Source: Chloroflexi bacterium UBA4733 (lineage in GTDB: Bacteria; Chloroflexota; UBA4733). Taken from it: 57,248 nt of DNA. Below, in pieces: positions 7,461-15,855 of the stretch. A model generated the notes under the pieces. That model was not told the DNA's origin, made no database searches, and worked only from the letters and a program-made list of their open reading frames with translations. The stretch covers positions 346-57,593 of the forward strand of contig DHIZ01000019.1 in assembly GCA_002404055.1 (NCBI GenBank), given 5' to 3'. Numbering within the stretch: the first letter of the stretch is position 1; every line of letters begins with the position of its first letter. Position numbers and translations under genes: made by a program.

Positions 7461-8912
7461 TCAGTTGGCGGCAGTACCCTGGCTGGACCGTAAAACGGCG
7501 TTGCCGGCCGCGTCCATCGCCGCACATGCCGCCGGCGCGCTGAACTGGCCGCTCAACAGCTTGTTGATGTTGGGATTGAATGCCTGGGTCGCCAACGGTC
7601 GCCAGAATGTGGTGTGACTGATGGGCCGCATGACATTGAGCAATTCGACCACGCTGTCAGCGTGTGCCGGCGCCCCAGCCGCCTGTTTCCAAGCCGGGGT
7701 GTCTACCAGCGACTTGATGATCGGCATTCCGAGCTGGCGCGTCACATTCTCCTTCTGGCCGTCGGAACCAATGACATAAAAGAACCAGGCCGCGGCCGCG
7801 GCCTTCACCTTAGACTGCGCACTCACGCCGATGGCCGAGCCGCCCACGTAGTCGAAAAGTCCTTTGACCCCGGTGGGCAGCGGCGCCACGTCCCAGGCAA
7901 AATGCTTGTTGATACCCTTGACCGTGGCCGTGACATCGTACAGTTGCGTCATCATGGCCAGGCCGCCGGCGTAGAAGAGCTTGTTTCCCGTTGCTCCGGA
8001 GTTGTGCTGGGTCAGTTGTTGCGTCGACCCGCTCGTTGGATCGACGGCGCTGGCCAGGTGTCGACCCAGCGCTTCCAGCTCCGGCCACGTCGCGCTGCGA
8101 AAGCCGCCGTCGATCCAACGAGCGGGTCGACGCAACAACTGACCCAGCAGGTTGGGACGCAGGTCACCAAAGCAGCCAGGCAAGAATAGCGCGTGCGTGC
8201 CCGTGGATCCTCCGGCATACACTCGTTCGAGGCATCGCCGAGCTGCCCCTGGATAGTCGGCCGTGATGAGCGTGTTCTGACTGCCCATAGCCGTTGCGTG
8301 GCAGGCGTAACGATACAGCAGCGCGAACGGCCCCTCGTTGGAAACTGCATCGTCGGCAGGAACATGGTCCAGACGAATCGCCGCGACGGTGTGATCAACG
8401 GGGCCGTCCGAGTTCGGACGCATGGCGATGACGCCGTCGGCGCCACGCAGGCGGCGGTTGATATTGAAGCCGGCACTTCCGAATCCCAGGCTGAGCCGTA
8501 CCGGCTGGAAGGTCGTGGTTGCAGCGTAGACGGCGCTGGCCAACTGTTGCTGCAGCGCCGCCACGTAGACGGCGTTGACCGGCGGATGACGCCGGTGCAG
8601 CACGGACGGGCCGCCATGGGTGTGCGAGCAGAGAAACATCACGCGCTCCGGCAGCACCACCCCCTGCCCGGCGATGAGCTGGCGGATCGTGACGACCTGC
8701 TCGGCACTCAGATTGAGGATGTCGGCAGCGACCAGCGCTACCCGCCCGGCAACATCGCCCGGCCCGTTAGCCAGGACCAGTGCTGTGGCCACGAGCTCGT
8801 CGTGAATGCCCTGCACCGGTCGCTCGCGCGCGGCATAGCCGCCCTGCCAGGTACTGCCGACCGGCGGCGTGATCGTCACGCGTGCGACCCCGGCCCATAC
8901 TTCCTGAACCAT
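7461..8912 (-). CDS. chimeric ORF: neutral-ceramidase-like N-half, solute-binding-protein C-half
   Basis: Start ATG 8912 (AAAGGA 7 nt upstream). Residues 1-290 resemble neutral/alkaline ceramidase-type hydrolases: GVARVTITPPVG at the start, FLCSHTHGGPSVLH (zinc-site His pair), ITADYPGAARRCLE, LFLPGCFGDLRPN. From about residue 315 the protein is the C-lobe of a family 1 sugar-binding protein: GNKLFYAGGLAMMTQLYD, FAWDVAPLPTGVKGLFDYVG, GSAIGVSAQS and the terminal SAPAACAAMDAAGNAVL. The middle is coded by a 44-bp inverted repeat (8006-8049/8105-8148). Neither half is complete: the zinc hydrolase lacks its C-terminus and the binding protein its signal peptide and N-lobe. Probably a non-functional fusion, or a joining artefact. 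Confidence 0.75.
   Translation of the reverse strand: MVQEVWAGVARVTITPPVGSTWQGGYAARERPVQGIHDELVATALVLANGPGDVAGRVALVAADILNLSAEQVVTIRQLIAGQGVVLPERVMFLCSHTHGGPSVLHRRHPPVNAVYVAALQQQLASAVYAATTTFQPVRLSLGFGSAGFNINRRLRGADGVIAMRPNSDGPVDHTVAAIRLDHVPADDAVSNEGPFALLYRYACHATAMGSQNTLITADYPGAARRCLERVYAGGSTGTHALFLPGCFGDLRPNLLGQLLRRPARWIDGGFRSATWPELEALGRHLASAVDPTSGSTQQLTQHNSGATGNKLFYAGGLAMMTQLYDVTATVKGINKHFAWDVAPLPTGVKGLFDYVGGSAIGVSAQSKVKAAAAAWFFYVIGSDGQKENVTRQLGMPIIKSLVDTPAWKQAAGAPAHADSVVELLNVMRPISHTTFWRPLATQAFNPNINKLLSGQFSAPAACAAMDAAGNAVLRSSQGTAAN
8006..8148. repeat. 44-bp perfect inverted repeat within the chimeric ORF
   Basis: Arm 8006-8049 (begins GCTGGGTCAGTTGTTGCG) is the exact reverse complement of 8105-8148, with a 55-bp loop at 8050-8104. 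The loop still reads as ceramidase-like protein (FRSATWPELEALGRHLAS on the minus strand). Such a long perfect stem inside a coding frame, exactly where two protein families meet, marks a fold-back or template-switch joint. Confidence 0.95.
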
Positions 8913-9069
8913 TGCCCGTTCCTTTCCCGGGTCCACTCTGTCGCGGAATCTGAAATGGGGTTATCCCTCGCCTGTTGGCTATAGTATGATCTCGGTTGAT
9001 GCGGACGTAAAGGGCGGATCGGGCGTCGAGGCAAACGCCCGCGACCTGGGCCGCAAAAGGAGTAGGCCG

Positions 9070-10413
9070 ATGTCCAATGCCGTCACTGCCGAACCGCTTG
9101 CCGTTAATGGGGGCAGTCCGGCCTTCGCCGACCGGTGGCCGCCTGACTACCCGGGCGCCTTCTTCATCGGTGAGGAGGAACGCCGGGAGGTGCTGGACGT
9201 GCTGGACCGGCGCAGCCTCTTCCGCTTTTACGGGCCGGAACCGCCGGACAAGGTGGCAACGCTGGAGCGCGAGTTCGCCGCCAAGATCGGCACGCGCTGG
9301 GCACTGGGTGTCACCTCCGGCACGGCGGCCCTCAAGGTGGGCCTGGCGGCGCTGGGCATCGGACCAGGCGACGAGGTGATTGTTCCTGCGATCACCTTCA
9401 TAGCATCGGCCGGCGCCGTGTTGTCGCATCGGGCCTATTGCGTCTTCGCCGAGTGTGACAACTCCCTTGGGCTCGACGCCGCCGATGTGGCGCGCAAGAT
9501 CACGCCGCGCACGCGGGCGATCATGCCGGTCCACCTGGGCGGCGTGGCCTGCCACACGGAGCCGCTCCTGGCAGTAGCGAAAGAGCACGGTATCCCGCTG
9601 ATTGAGGATTGTGCCCAGTCGGCAGGCGCTTCCTATCACGGCAAGCGGATTGGCAGTCTGGGCGACGTCGGCGCCTTCTCCTTTCAGACGCAGAAGATCA
9701 TCACCGCCGGTGAAGGCGGCTTGATCACCACCAGCAATCCCGCCGTCTACGAGCGCGCCTTCCGCTATCACGATCACGGCGGCTATCGCTTCGGGCGGGA
9801 AGGCGTGCGAGTAAGCGGCTCCACGGCGGCAGCCGGGGCCGACGAGGCAGCGCCGCCCGAAGCACAGCTTGCGGCGATCATCGGCGAGGTCTATCGCATG
9901 GGCGAACTTGCCGGCGCCGTGGCGCTGGCGCAACTGCGCAAGCTCGACAGTATCCTCGCGCTGGCGCGCCACGACAAGCGACGCCTGATCGATGGCCTGG
10001 CCGGCTTGCGCGGCTTTCGCTTGCGCACCATCCCCGATCCCGCTGGCGACGCCGGCACCCGTCTCAACCTGTTGTTAGACGATCCTTCCCGCACCGGCGC
10101 TTTCTGCCGTGCCATGCGCGCGGAAGGCGTCCCCGTTGCCCAGGTCTATGGCGGGTTGCCGGTGTACGCCGCCGACCAGATTATGCAGCGCCGTCCGAGT
10201 TGGGCCACCGATGCCGCCGAGGCGCTTCGCCGTCCCCTCATCCCCCAGGGCGAACCGTACGGCCCGGCCGTTCACTACGAGATGGGCATGTGCCCGGCTT
10301 CCGAGGCGCTGCTCGCTCGCGCGCTCGTGCTGGCATTGAGCCCGTCGCTCACGGATGCGCAGGTGGACGCCACCATTCAGGCCTTCCGCAAAGTGTGCGG
10401 GGGGCTGCTGTGA
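9070..10413 (+). CDS. DegT/DnrJ/EryC1/StrS family aminotransferase
   Basis: 447 residues; ATG 9070 with SD AAAGGAG. PLP-dependent aminotransferase of the sugar type: VTSGTAALKVGLAALGIGPG, PAITFIASAGAVL, the PLP-contacting Asp in IPLIEDCAQSAGA, and the Schiff-base Lys in FSFQTQKIITAGEGG. These enzymes transaminate keto-sugars (or a cyclitol in scyllo-inosamine synthesis) for cell-surface glycans or secondary metabolites. It overlaps the fumarase alpha gene by 4 nt (GTGA), although the two are functionally unrelated. The promoter probably lies in 8913-9069, divergent from the chimera; TATAGT occurs at 8980-8985. Confidence 0.92.
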   Translation: MSNAVTAEPLAVNGGSPAFADRWPPDYPGAFFIGEEERREVLDVLDRRSLFRFYGPEPPDKVATLEREFAAKIGTRWALGVTSGTAALKVGLAALGIGPGDEVIVPAITFIASAGAVLSHRAYCVFAECDNSLGLDAADVARKITPRTRAIMPVHLGGVACHTEPLLAVAKEHGIPLIEDCAQSAGASYHGKRIGSLGDVGAFSFQTQKIITAGEGGLITTSNPAVYERAFRYHDHGGYRFGREGVRVSGSTAAAGADEAAPPEAQLAAIIGEVYRMGELAGAVALAQLRKLDSILALARHDKRRLIDGLAGLRGFRLRTIPDPAGDAGTRLNLLLDDPSRTGAFCRAMRAEGVPVAQVYGGLPVYAADQIMQRRPSWATDAAEALRRPLIPQGEPYGPAVHYEMGMCPASEALLARALVLALSPSLTDAQVDATIQAFRKVCGGLL

Positions 10414-11312
10414 GTTGGGGAAACGGGGACGGCACGGAGTCGCTGTATCCGTTGCTGGAACGCCTGGGCGGGGAACTGTACGTCGACAGCCAGCGCGACA
10501 TCCCGCCCGACGTGCGCGCGGCCTTACGTGCCGCCGCTGAGCGGGAAACGACGCCGGTGGCCCGCCGCGTGCTTGCCACCACATTGAAGGCGATCGAGGT
10601 TGCCGACGAACACCGCATGCTGGTCTGCCAGGACACCGGCATCCCTATCTTCTGGATCCGCATCGGCCAGGGCGTCATGATCGACGGCAACCGCATGCAG
10701 GATGCCCTGCGGCGCGGCGTCGAACAGGCCACGGTCAACCATCCCCTGCGCTCCAGCATCGTCTCGCCCCTGACGCGCCGAAACAACCAGACCAGTTCCG
10801 GTATTGGCATCCCGGTGTTTCACATCGAGTTCGCGGCGGACATTGACTATCTGGACATCCTGATGATGCCGAAAGGCTCGGGATCGGAGAGCATGTCCTT
10901 TCTCAAAATGCTGCTGCCGGCCGATGGCGTGGCGGGTGTCAAGAAGTTTGTGTTGGACTGCGTCGTCGACGCGGCCGGCCGGCCCTGCCCGCCCACTATC
11001 ATCGGCGTCGGCATCGGCGGGTCTTCCGACGTCTGCATGACGATGGCCAAAAAGGCCACCCTGCGTCCTGTCGGCTCCCACAATGCCGATCCTGACGTGG
11101 CGGCATTAGAGACGGCGCTGCTGACGGCGATCAACGGGACGGGCATCGGCCCGATGGGGCTCGGCGGCGAGACGACCGCGCTGGCCGTCCACGTGGAGCA
11201 GGCCTGGACGCATATCACCCTGAACCCGGTGGCCGTGAACATGCAGTGCTGGCGGGGCGAGCGTCGCCGGGCCTGCATCTACGCGGACGGACGGTACACC
11301 ATTGGCTACTGA
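10410..11312 (+). CDS. fumarate hydratase class I, alpha subunit
   Basis: About 300 residues starting at GTG 10410 inside the stop of the preceding gene. Matches the N-terminal module of class I [4Fe-4S] fumarases and tartrate dehydratases: MLVCQDTGIPIFWIRIG with a cluster Cys, NNQTSSGIGIPVFHIEF, MPKGSGSESMS, a second Cys near GRPCPPTIIGVGIGGSSD, and the last near AVNMQCWRGERR. Catalyses the reversible hydration of fumarate to malate with the beta subunit (11493-12086). TtdA (tartrate) is an alternative, but the adjacent sdh genes favour fumarase. Confidence 0.92.
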   Translation: MSWGNGDGTESLYPLLERLGGELYVDSQRDIPPDVRAALRAAAERETTPVARRVLATTLKAIEVADEHRMLVCQDTGIPIFWIRIGQGVMIDGNRMQDALRRGVEQATVNHPLRSSIVSPLTRRNNQTSSGIGIPVFHIEFAADIDYLDILMMPKGSGSESMSFLKMLLPADGVAGVKKFVLDCVVDAAGRPCPPTIIGVGIGGSSDVCMTMAKKATLRPVGSHNADPDVAALETALLTAINGTGIGPMGLGGETTALAVHVEQAWTHITLNPVAVNMQCWRGERRRACIYADGRYTIGY

Positions 11313-11492
11313 ATATCGTACCCAGCGACTGATTCAGTTTGACGAGTTAATGGTGGATTCGGATAGCCCCGTAGGGGCAGGCCCCTACAGAGACGCCAAC
11401 GATCGCCGTCTTATTCGTCAAAGTTCATAAGTCGCGGACTTCGCTCGTTCGTAGGCGCGACTTCAGTCGCCAGCCGGAATAGGATAGCCGCC
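11313..11492 (+). repeat. intergenic palindromic repeats between fumarase genes
   Basis: 180 bases separate the two fumarase subunit genes. They contain the palindrome GTAGGGGC-AG-GCCCCTAC at about 11371-11388 and a GCGACTTCAGTCGCC motif at about 11457-11471. Similar GCGAC-N4-GTCGC cores recur at 55987 and 56029. Probably intergenic repeats inserted into an operon otherwise packed with 4-nt overlaps. Confidence 0.55.
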
Positions 11493-12086
11493 GTGACCAA
11501 CTATCAAGAGGTACCCCCGCTCACCGAGGAACAGGTTCGGCAGTGGCGGGTGCGCGACACGGTGGTGCTGGACGGCATCATCTGGGGCATCCGCGACGCG
11601 ACGCTGATCCGCATCTTTGACCAGCACATTGAGCCGCCGGTGGACCTGCGCGGCGCGATCCTGCTGCACGTTGCGCCCAACGTTCGCAAGACGGAAGCCG
11701 GCTACGAACCGCTGTCTATCGGCACTACCACGAGCATGCGGATGGACCGCTTCAGCAAGGGACTGCTGGCGCAGTACGGCGTGCGCGCCATCATCGGCAA
11801 GGGGGGACTTTCCGAGCAGAGTAGCGGTCTGTTCCGTGAGCATGGGGCCGCCTACCTGGCCATTGTCGGCGGCGCCGCCTCCGTGGAAACATTACAGGTG
11901 GAGGCTATCGAGGCCGTCTATTGGGAGGACCTGATGCCGGAGTGCCTCTGGCGCTTCCGGGTTCGCTCCTTCGGACCGCTGATTGTGGCGATGGATGCCC
12001 AGGGCGGGAGCATCTACCGCGAGGTGGCCGACACCGCGCGGGCACGAATGGCCGGCCTCTACCGGCAGCTCGGCGTTGAGGGCTGA
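11493..12086 (+). CDS. fumarate hydratase class I, beta subunit
   Basis: 197 residues from GTG 11493. Corresponds to the C-terminal module of class I fumarase: LRIG-type start (VRDTVVLDGIIWGIRDATLIRI), GAILLHVAPNVRKTEAGYEPLSIGTTTSMRMDRF, IGKGGLSE, and the GGAASVETLQVEAIEAVYWEDLMPECLWRFRVRSFGPLIV block. Forms a heterodimer with the alpha subunit; the active site lies at their interface. The SdhA-like gene starts 3 nt downstream, so fumarase beta and the sdh genes are probably one transcript. Confidence 0.92.
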   Translation: MTNYQEVPPLTEEQVRQWRVRDTVVLDGIIWGIRDATLIRIFDQHIEPPVDLRGAILLHVAPNVRKTEAGYEPLSIGTTTSMRMDRFSKGLLAQYGVRAIIGKGGLSEQSSGLFREHGAAYLAIVGGAASVETLQVEAIEAVYWEDLMPECLWRFRVRSFGPLIVAMDAQGGSIYREVADTARARMAGLYRQLGVEG

Positions 12087-12089
12087 CCA

Positions 12090-13805
12090 GTGATGGTTGA
12101 TGACGAGCTGACCTGTGACTTCCTGATCATCGGCAGCGGCGGCGCCGGCCTCATGGCGGCCCTGCACGCCTACGACGCCAACCCGGACCTTAAGATCGTG
12201 CTCGTCGCCAAGGGGCTCGTGGGCAAGAGCGGCTGCACGCGCCTCGTGCAGGGCGGCTTCAACGCGGCCCTGGATGCCGGCGACTCCGTGGACCTGCACT
12301 TCGACGACACCATCAAGGCCGGTCAGTTTCTGAATAATCAGGAGCTGGCCTGGCAGCTCGCCAGCGGCGCACCCGGCATTATTGCCGAACTGGAAACAAA
12401 GGCCGGCTGTTTTTTCGACCGGCGGCCCGACGGCCACATCCACCAGAAGGCGTTCGCCGGGCAGTCCTTTGATCGCACGGTACACCGGGGCGACCTCACC
12501 GGCATCGAGATCGTGAGTCGCCTTCACGACCAGTTGTTTTCCAGGCGGATCACGGTGCTGTCGGAGACGCGGGCGGTAGAACTGCTTCACGATCCGGGGC
12601 GCCAAAGGATCGCCGGCGCCTTGCTGCTCCACCAGCAGACCGGCTCCTTCAGCGTAGCCCGCGCCCGCGTTGTGTTGCTCTGCACCGGCGGCGGACCGCG
12701 CATGTACCGCTTTTCAGCGCCGTCGCTGGAGAAGACCGGCGACGGCTACGCCATGGCCTATCGCGCCGGCGCTGAGCTGATCGACATGGAGATGATGCAG
12801 TTCCATCCAACCGGCATCCTGGCCGGCGCCTCGCGCCTCTCGGGGATGGTGCTGGAGGAGGGGCTGCGCGGCGCCGGCGGCAAACTGACCAACGTGTTGG
12901 GCGAACGCTTCATGGCTCGTCACGACCCGGAGCGCATGGAACGCTCCACGCGCGACGTGGTGGCGCGCGCCAACTATCAGGAGATCATGGAAGGCCGCGG
13001 GACGCCGGCGGGCGGCGTCCTGCTCGACGTGTCTCACCTTGGCGCCGACTTCGTGCTGCGCACCTTCCCCGGCATGGCACGGCGCTGTGCCGAGGTCGGC
13101 TACGACCTGACAACCGGCCCGGTGGAAGTAACCCCGACGGCGCACTTCCATATGGGCGGGGTGCGCATCGATGCTGCCTGTCAAAGCAACCTGCCGGGAT
13201 TGTTGGTCGCCGGGGAGGATGCCGGCGGCGTACACGGCGCGAACCGCCTGGGCGGCAACGGTGTGGCCGAGTCGACCGTGTTCGGCGCCATAGCCGGCGC
13301 TACGGCAGCCGAGTTGATCCCTCAGATAGCGTTGAACCCTGTCGATGCCGACGAGTTGGCGCAGGCTCGTGAGCGAACGGTGGCGCCGCTGGGGCGCCGT
13401 GGCAGCGAAGATCCCTTCGCCTTGCGGACAGCGATTCAAACGGAGATGTGGGAACACGCCGGGTTAGTGCGCGACGCCGCCGGCCTACGCCAGGCAGTGG
13501 AACGGTTGCGCGGCATTGAGGAGCGCAGCCGCAGTGTGACCGCTCCTCCCGGTCGGGCCTGGAACCTCGCCTGGCAGGAGGCGCTGAACGTTCCCAACCT
13601 GGCGCTGGTGGCGCGCCTGACGGCGGAAGCGGCCCTCTACCGGACGGAGAGCCGCGGGTCGCACTTTCGCCGCGATTTCCCGGCGCGCGATGACGAGCGC
13701 TGGCTGGTCAACGTCCATCAGCGTATGGCCGGCGGGGAGCAACTATGGGACGAGCCCGTAGTCTTTTCCCGCCGCCAGCCGGCGCGCCAAACAGTGACGC
13801 CGTGA
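12090..13805 (+). CDS. sdhA: succinate dehydrogenase/fumarate reductase flavoprotein subunit
   Basis: 571 residues; GTG 12090 or ATG 12093. N-terminal FAD motif FLIIGSGGAGLMAALHAYD, capping-domain substrate residues TAHFHMGGVRID and RSTRDVVARAN, and GVHGANRLGGNGVAEST near the C-terminus. In most SdhA/FrdA the FAD is bound covalently to the His of an S-H-T-x-A-A-x-G-G motif. Here the aligned segment is SGCTRLVQGGFNA, so Cys replaces His and the flavin is probably non-covalent. The gene overlaps sdhB by 3 nt. Oxidises succinate or reduces fumarate at the cytoplasmic face. Confidence 0.93.
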   Translation: MMVDDELTCDFLIIGSGGAGLMAALHAYDANPDLKIVLVAKGLVGKSGCTRLVQGGFNAALDAGDSVDLHFDDTIKAGQFLNNQELAWQLASGAPGIIAELETKAGCFFDRRPDGHIHQKAFAGQSFDRTVHRGDLTGIEIVSRLHDQLFSRRITVLSETRAVELLHDPGRQRIAGALLLHQQTGSFSVARARVVLLCTGGGPRMYRFSAPSLEKTGDGYAMAYRAGAELIDMEMMQFHPTGILAGASRLSGMVLEEGLRGAGGKLTNVLGERFMARHDPERMERSTRDVVARANYQEIMEGRGTPAGGVLLDVSHLGADFVLRTFPGMARRCAEVGYDLTTGPVEVTPTAHFHMGGVRIDAACQSNLPGLLVAGEDAGGVHGANRLGGNGVAESTVFGAIAGATAAELIPQIALNPVDADELAQARERTVAPLGRRGSEDPFALRTAIQTEMWEHAGLVRDAAGLRQAVERLRGIEERSRSVTAPPGRAWNLAWQEALNVPNLALVARLTAEAALYRTESRGSHFRRDFPARDDERWLVNVHQRMAGGEQLWDEPVVFSRRQPARQTVTP

Positions 13806-14527
13806 ATTGGTTCCGCAAAGTACCCCACGCGCCGCACAAGCGCGCCATCACCCTACACATCCGCCGTTTCAGCCCAGGCGCGGAGCCGTACTGGCAGGCA
13901 TATGCCGTCCCAGTCACGCCCAAGATGAGCGTGCTGGACGCGCTGTTCGATGTTCTGGAGCAGCAGGACCCCACGTTGAGCTTTCGCTACTCCTGTCGCG
14001 CCCAGATGTGTGGCTCCTGTGCCATGCGTGTCAATGGACGCGAGACGCTGGCCTGTGGCCGCCGGTTGGAGGAACTGGAAGACGCTGTGACCGTCGAACC
14101 GTTACGGAACCTGCCGGTGATGAAGGACCTGGTGGTGGACATGGCGCCGTTCTTTGCCGGCTATGGCGCTGTGGATCCCGCCTTTGCCGGGGCGACAGGC
14201 GCTGAGCCGGCGGTGATCCCGCCGGCCTCCGGTCTGCGCGCCGCCGTCGACGAGCACCTTGGTTGCATCTCCTGTGGCGCCTGCTACTCCGCCTGCCCGA
14301 TCGTTGCCCTCAACGCCAACTTTGCCGGGCCAGCGGCGCTCAACCGCGTCTACACGCTGGTGGCGGACGTGCGCGACCAGGCGGCGGAACGGCGCCTCGC
14401 GCTAGCCTCGGGCGCCGACGGCGTCTTCTCCTGCCGCTGTGTCGGTAACTGTGTGGAAGTCTGCCCGGTGAATATCGCCCCCATGTTCGCCATCCAGCGC
14501 CTGCGGCGGCGGGCGATTCGCCAATGA
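13802..14527 (+). CDS. sdhB: succinate dehydrogenase/fumarate reductase iron-sulfur subunit
   Basis: About 241 residues from GTG 13802, overlapping the sdhA stop. [2Fe-2S] ligands in FRYSCRAQMCGSCAMRVNG with the last Cys in LACGRRLEEL; C-terminal [4Fe-4S] and [3Fe-4S] sites in LGCISCGACYSACPI and FSCRCVGNCVEVCPVN. Normal length for the family. Passes electrons from the flavoprotein to the membrane anchor encoded next (4-nt overlap, ATGA). Confidence 0.95.
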   Translation: MNWFRKVPHAPHKRAITLHIRRFSPGAEPYWQAYAVPVTPKMSVLDALFDVLEQQDPTLSFRYSCRAQMCGSCAMRVNGRETLACGRRLEELEDAVTVEPLRNLPVMKDLVVDMAPFFAGYGAVDPAFAGATGAEPAVIPPASGLRAAVDEHLGCISCGACYSACPIVALNANFAGPAALNRVYTLVADVRDQAAERRLALASGADGVFSCRCVGNCVEVCPVNIAPMFAIQRLRRRAIRQ

Positions 14528-15399
14528 GGTCTCCCGGCAGCGAGGCCCCAAGCCGGTTCGGCTATCCGCTGTTGAGTTGGTATTTCATGCGTGCCACGGG
14601 CATCCTCATGCTGGTACTGGTGCTCGGTCACCTCACCGTCATGCACTATCTGCACGCTCCCAGCCAGACCGACAGCGCCTTTGTGGCAGCCCGCTGGTCG
14701 CAACTCTTCTGGCTCAGCTTCGACTGGATGCTGCTGGTAGTGGCTCTGCTGCACGGTCTGGCCGGGGTCCGGGCCGTTCTTGGCGACTATCTGCACCAGG
14801 TGCGCGCCCGGCGGATAGTGGGCGCCGTCCTGGGCTTCCTCGCCCTGCTGTTCTTCGGCCTCGGTTCGGCCACTATTCTCACCTTCGACCCGCAACGCCT
14901 GCAGACCGGACGGGGGCCGCTGTCAGCCCAAGGCTGGCTCGTTCCGACGCTCGATGTGTTGCTGGATGCGCTGGCGACACTGACCTACCTGGCCGCGATC
15001 GCTGTGCTGATGTACTTCGCCGTCCAACGCCGACGCAGGGAGCCGGCCGGCTCCTGGGGCTTTGCCGGGCAGTGGGCGTGGGCGCTGCACCGCCTGACCG
15101 GCGTGGCCATAGCTGCGTTTCTGCTCGTCCATATCCTCGATATCATGCTGCTACCCCTGGCCCCGGACCTCTACAACCGAACGATCGCCAGCTACGCCAG
15201 CCCGTACTTGATCCCCATGGAAATCGCCCTGGTTGCCGCCATCCTCTACCACGCCTTCAATGGCGTGCGTCTCATACTGATCGAGTTTAGCTCGCGCGCC
15301 ATGAAGTTGCGCCAGGCGCGCCTCTTTTTCGGCGTATTGGCAGCGACGCTGCTGCTACTCCTACCCAGCATCGTCGTGTTGCTGCGGCCGCCAGGGTGA
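14524..15399 (+). CDS. fused SdhD-SdhC-like membrane anchor (cytochrome b)
   Basis: 291 residues, twice the size of a single SdhC or SdhD. The first half resembles SdhD: WYFMRATGILMLVLVLGHL, then LLHGLAGVRAVLGDY, the H-x3-G-x-R-x4-D-Y motif. The second half resembles SdhC: WALHRLTGVAIAAFLLVHI and ILYHAFNGVRLIL. Hydrophobic segments at about 20-42, 60-82, 96-118, 140-166, 187-212, 228-250 and 263-287. His residues in helices 1, 2, 5 and 6 could ligate haem b. No other anchor gene follows, so this single protein should complete the complex. Confidence 0.88.
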   Translation: MRSPGSEAPSRFGYPLLSWYFMRATGILMLVLVLGHLTVMHYLHAPSQTDSAFVAARWSQLFWLSFDWMLLVVALLHGLAGVRAVLGDYLHQVRARRIVGAVLGFLALLFFGLGSATILTFDPQRLQTGRGPLSAQGWLVPTLDVLLDALATLTYLAAIAVLMYFAVQRRRREPAGSWGFAGQWAWALHRLTGVAIAAFLLVHILDIMLLPLAPDLYNRTIASYASPYLIPMEIALVAAILYHAFNGVRLILIEFSSRAMKLRQARLFFGVLAATLLLLLPSIVVLLRPPG

Positions 15400-15855
15400 A
15401 CGGCGCCCCGCCCATTTGTGATGTTGTTGGCGACCTCGGAGTGGCGGCGGGGAAGGCCCCCACTCTGCCTTCGCGGGTGCCCTTTGGGCGGCGCCCCCAG
15501 GCGTGGGGGCGAGCGAGTATCAGGTGACTGGTTGCCTTCACCGAACAGACGCCGTGCCGCCGCGGTCCGACCTGCGCGACCACGCTCCCCAGCCGACCAC
15601 CCTACGCTAAAGCGTAGGGCTACGATCGAGAAGCCTGCTGAAGCAGGCTGAGCGGCGTCGGATGCGTGATCCAGCCTGCTTCAGCAGGCTTCTCGATCGT
15701 AGCCCGCCCGTTCACGGGCGGGTGATCCGGCATCGCAACGCTCGCTTGATGCTACCGCACGAATGGCCAACAGCATCAGGCTTGGGGGAGAGGTCAGGAG
15801 AGAGGGCCTCTCCCCATGGCAGAGGTTCGCCAACAACGTCATACGTCGCCGGGCT
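15400..15855. repeat. intergenic region with composite inverted repeats
   Basis: No gene is visible between the sdh anchor and the convergent deacetylase-like gene. It holds a short hairpin, CCCTACGCT-AA-AGCGTAGGG (15600-15619), and a perfect 34-bp inverted repeat, 15617-15650 against 15672-15705, with a 21-bp spacer. The arm contains GCCTGCTGAAGCAGGC, itself palindromic. A related copy lies at 26418-26470. Direct repeats of a GGGAGAGG-type motif follow near 15784-15812. Position at convergent gene ends suggests a transcription-ending role as well. Confidence 0.85.
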
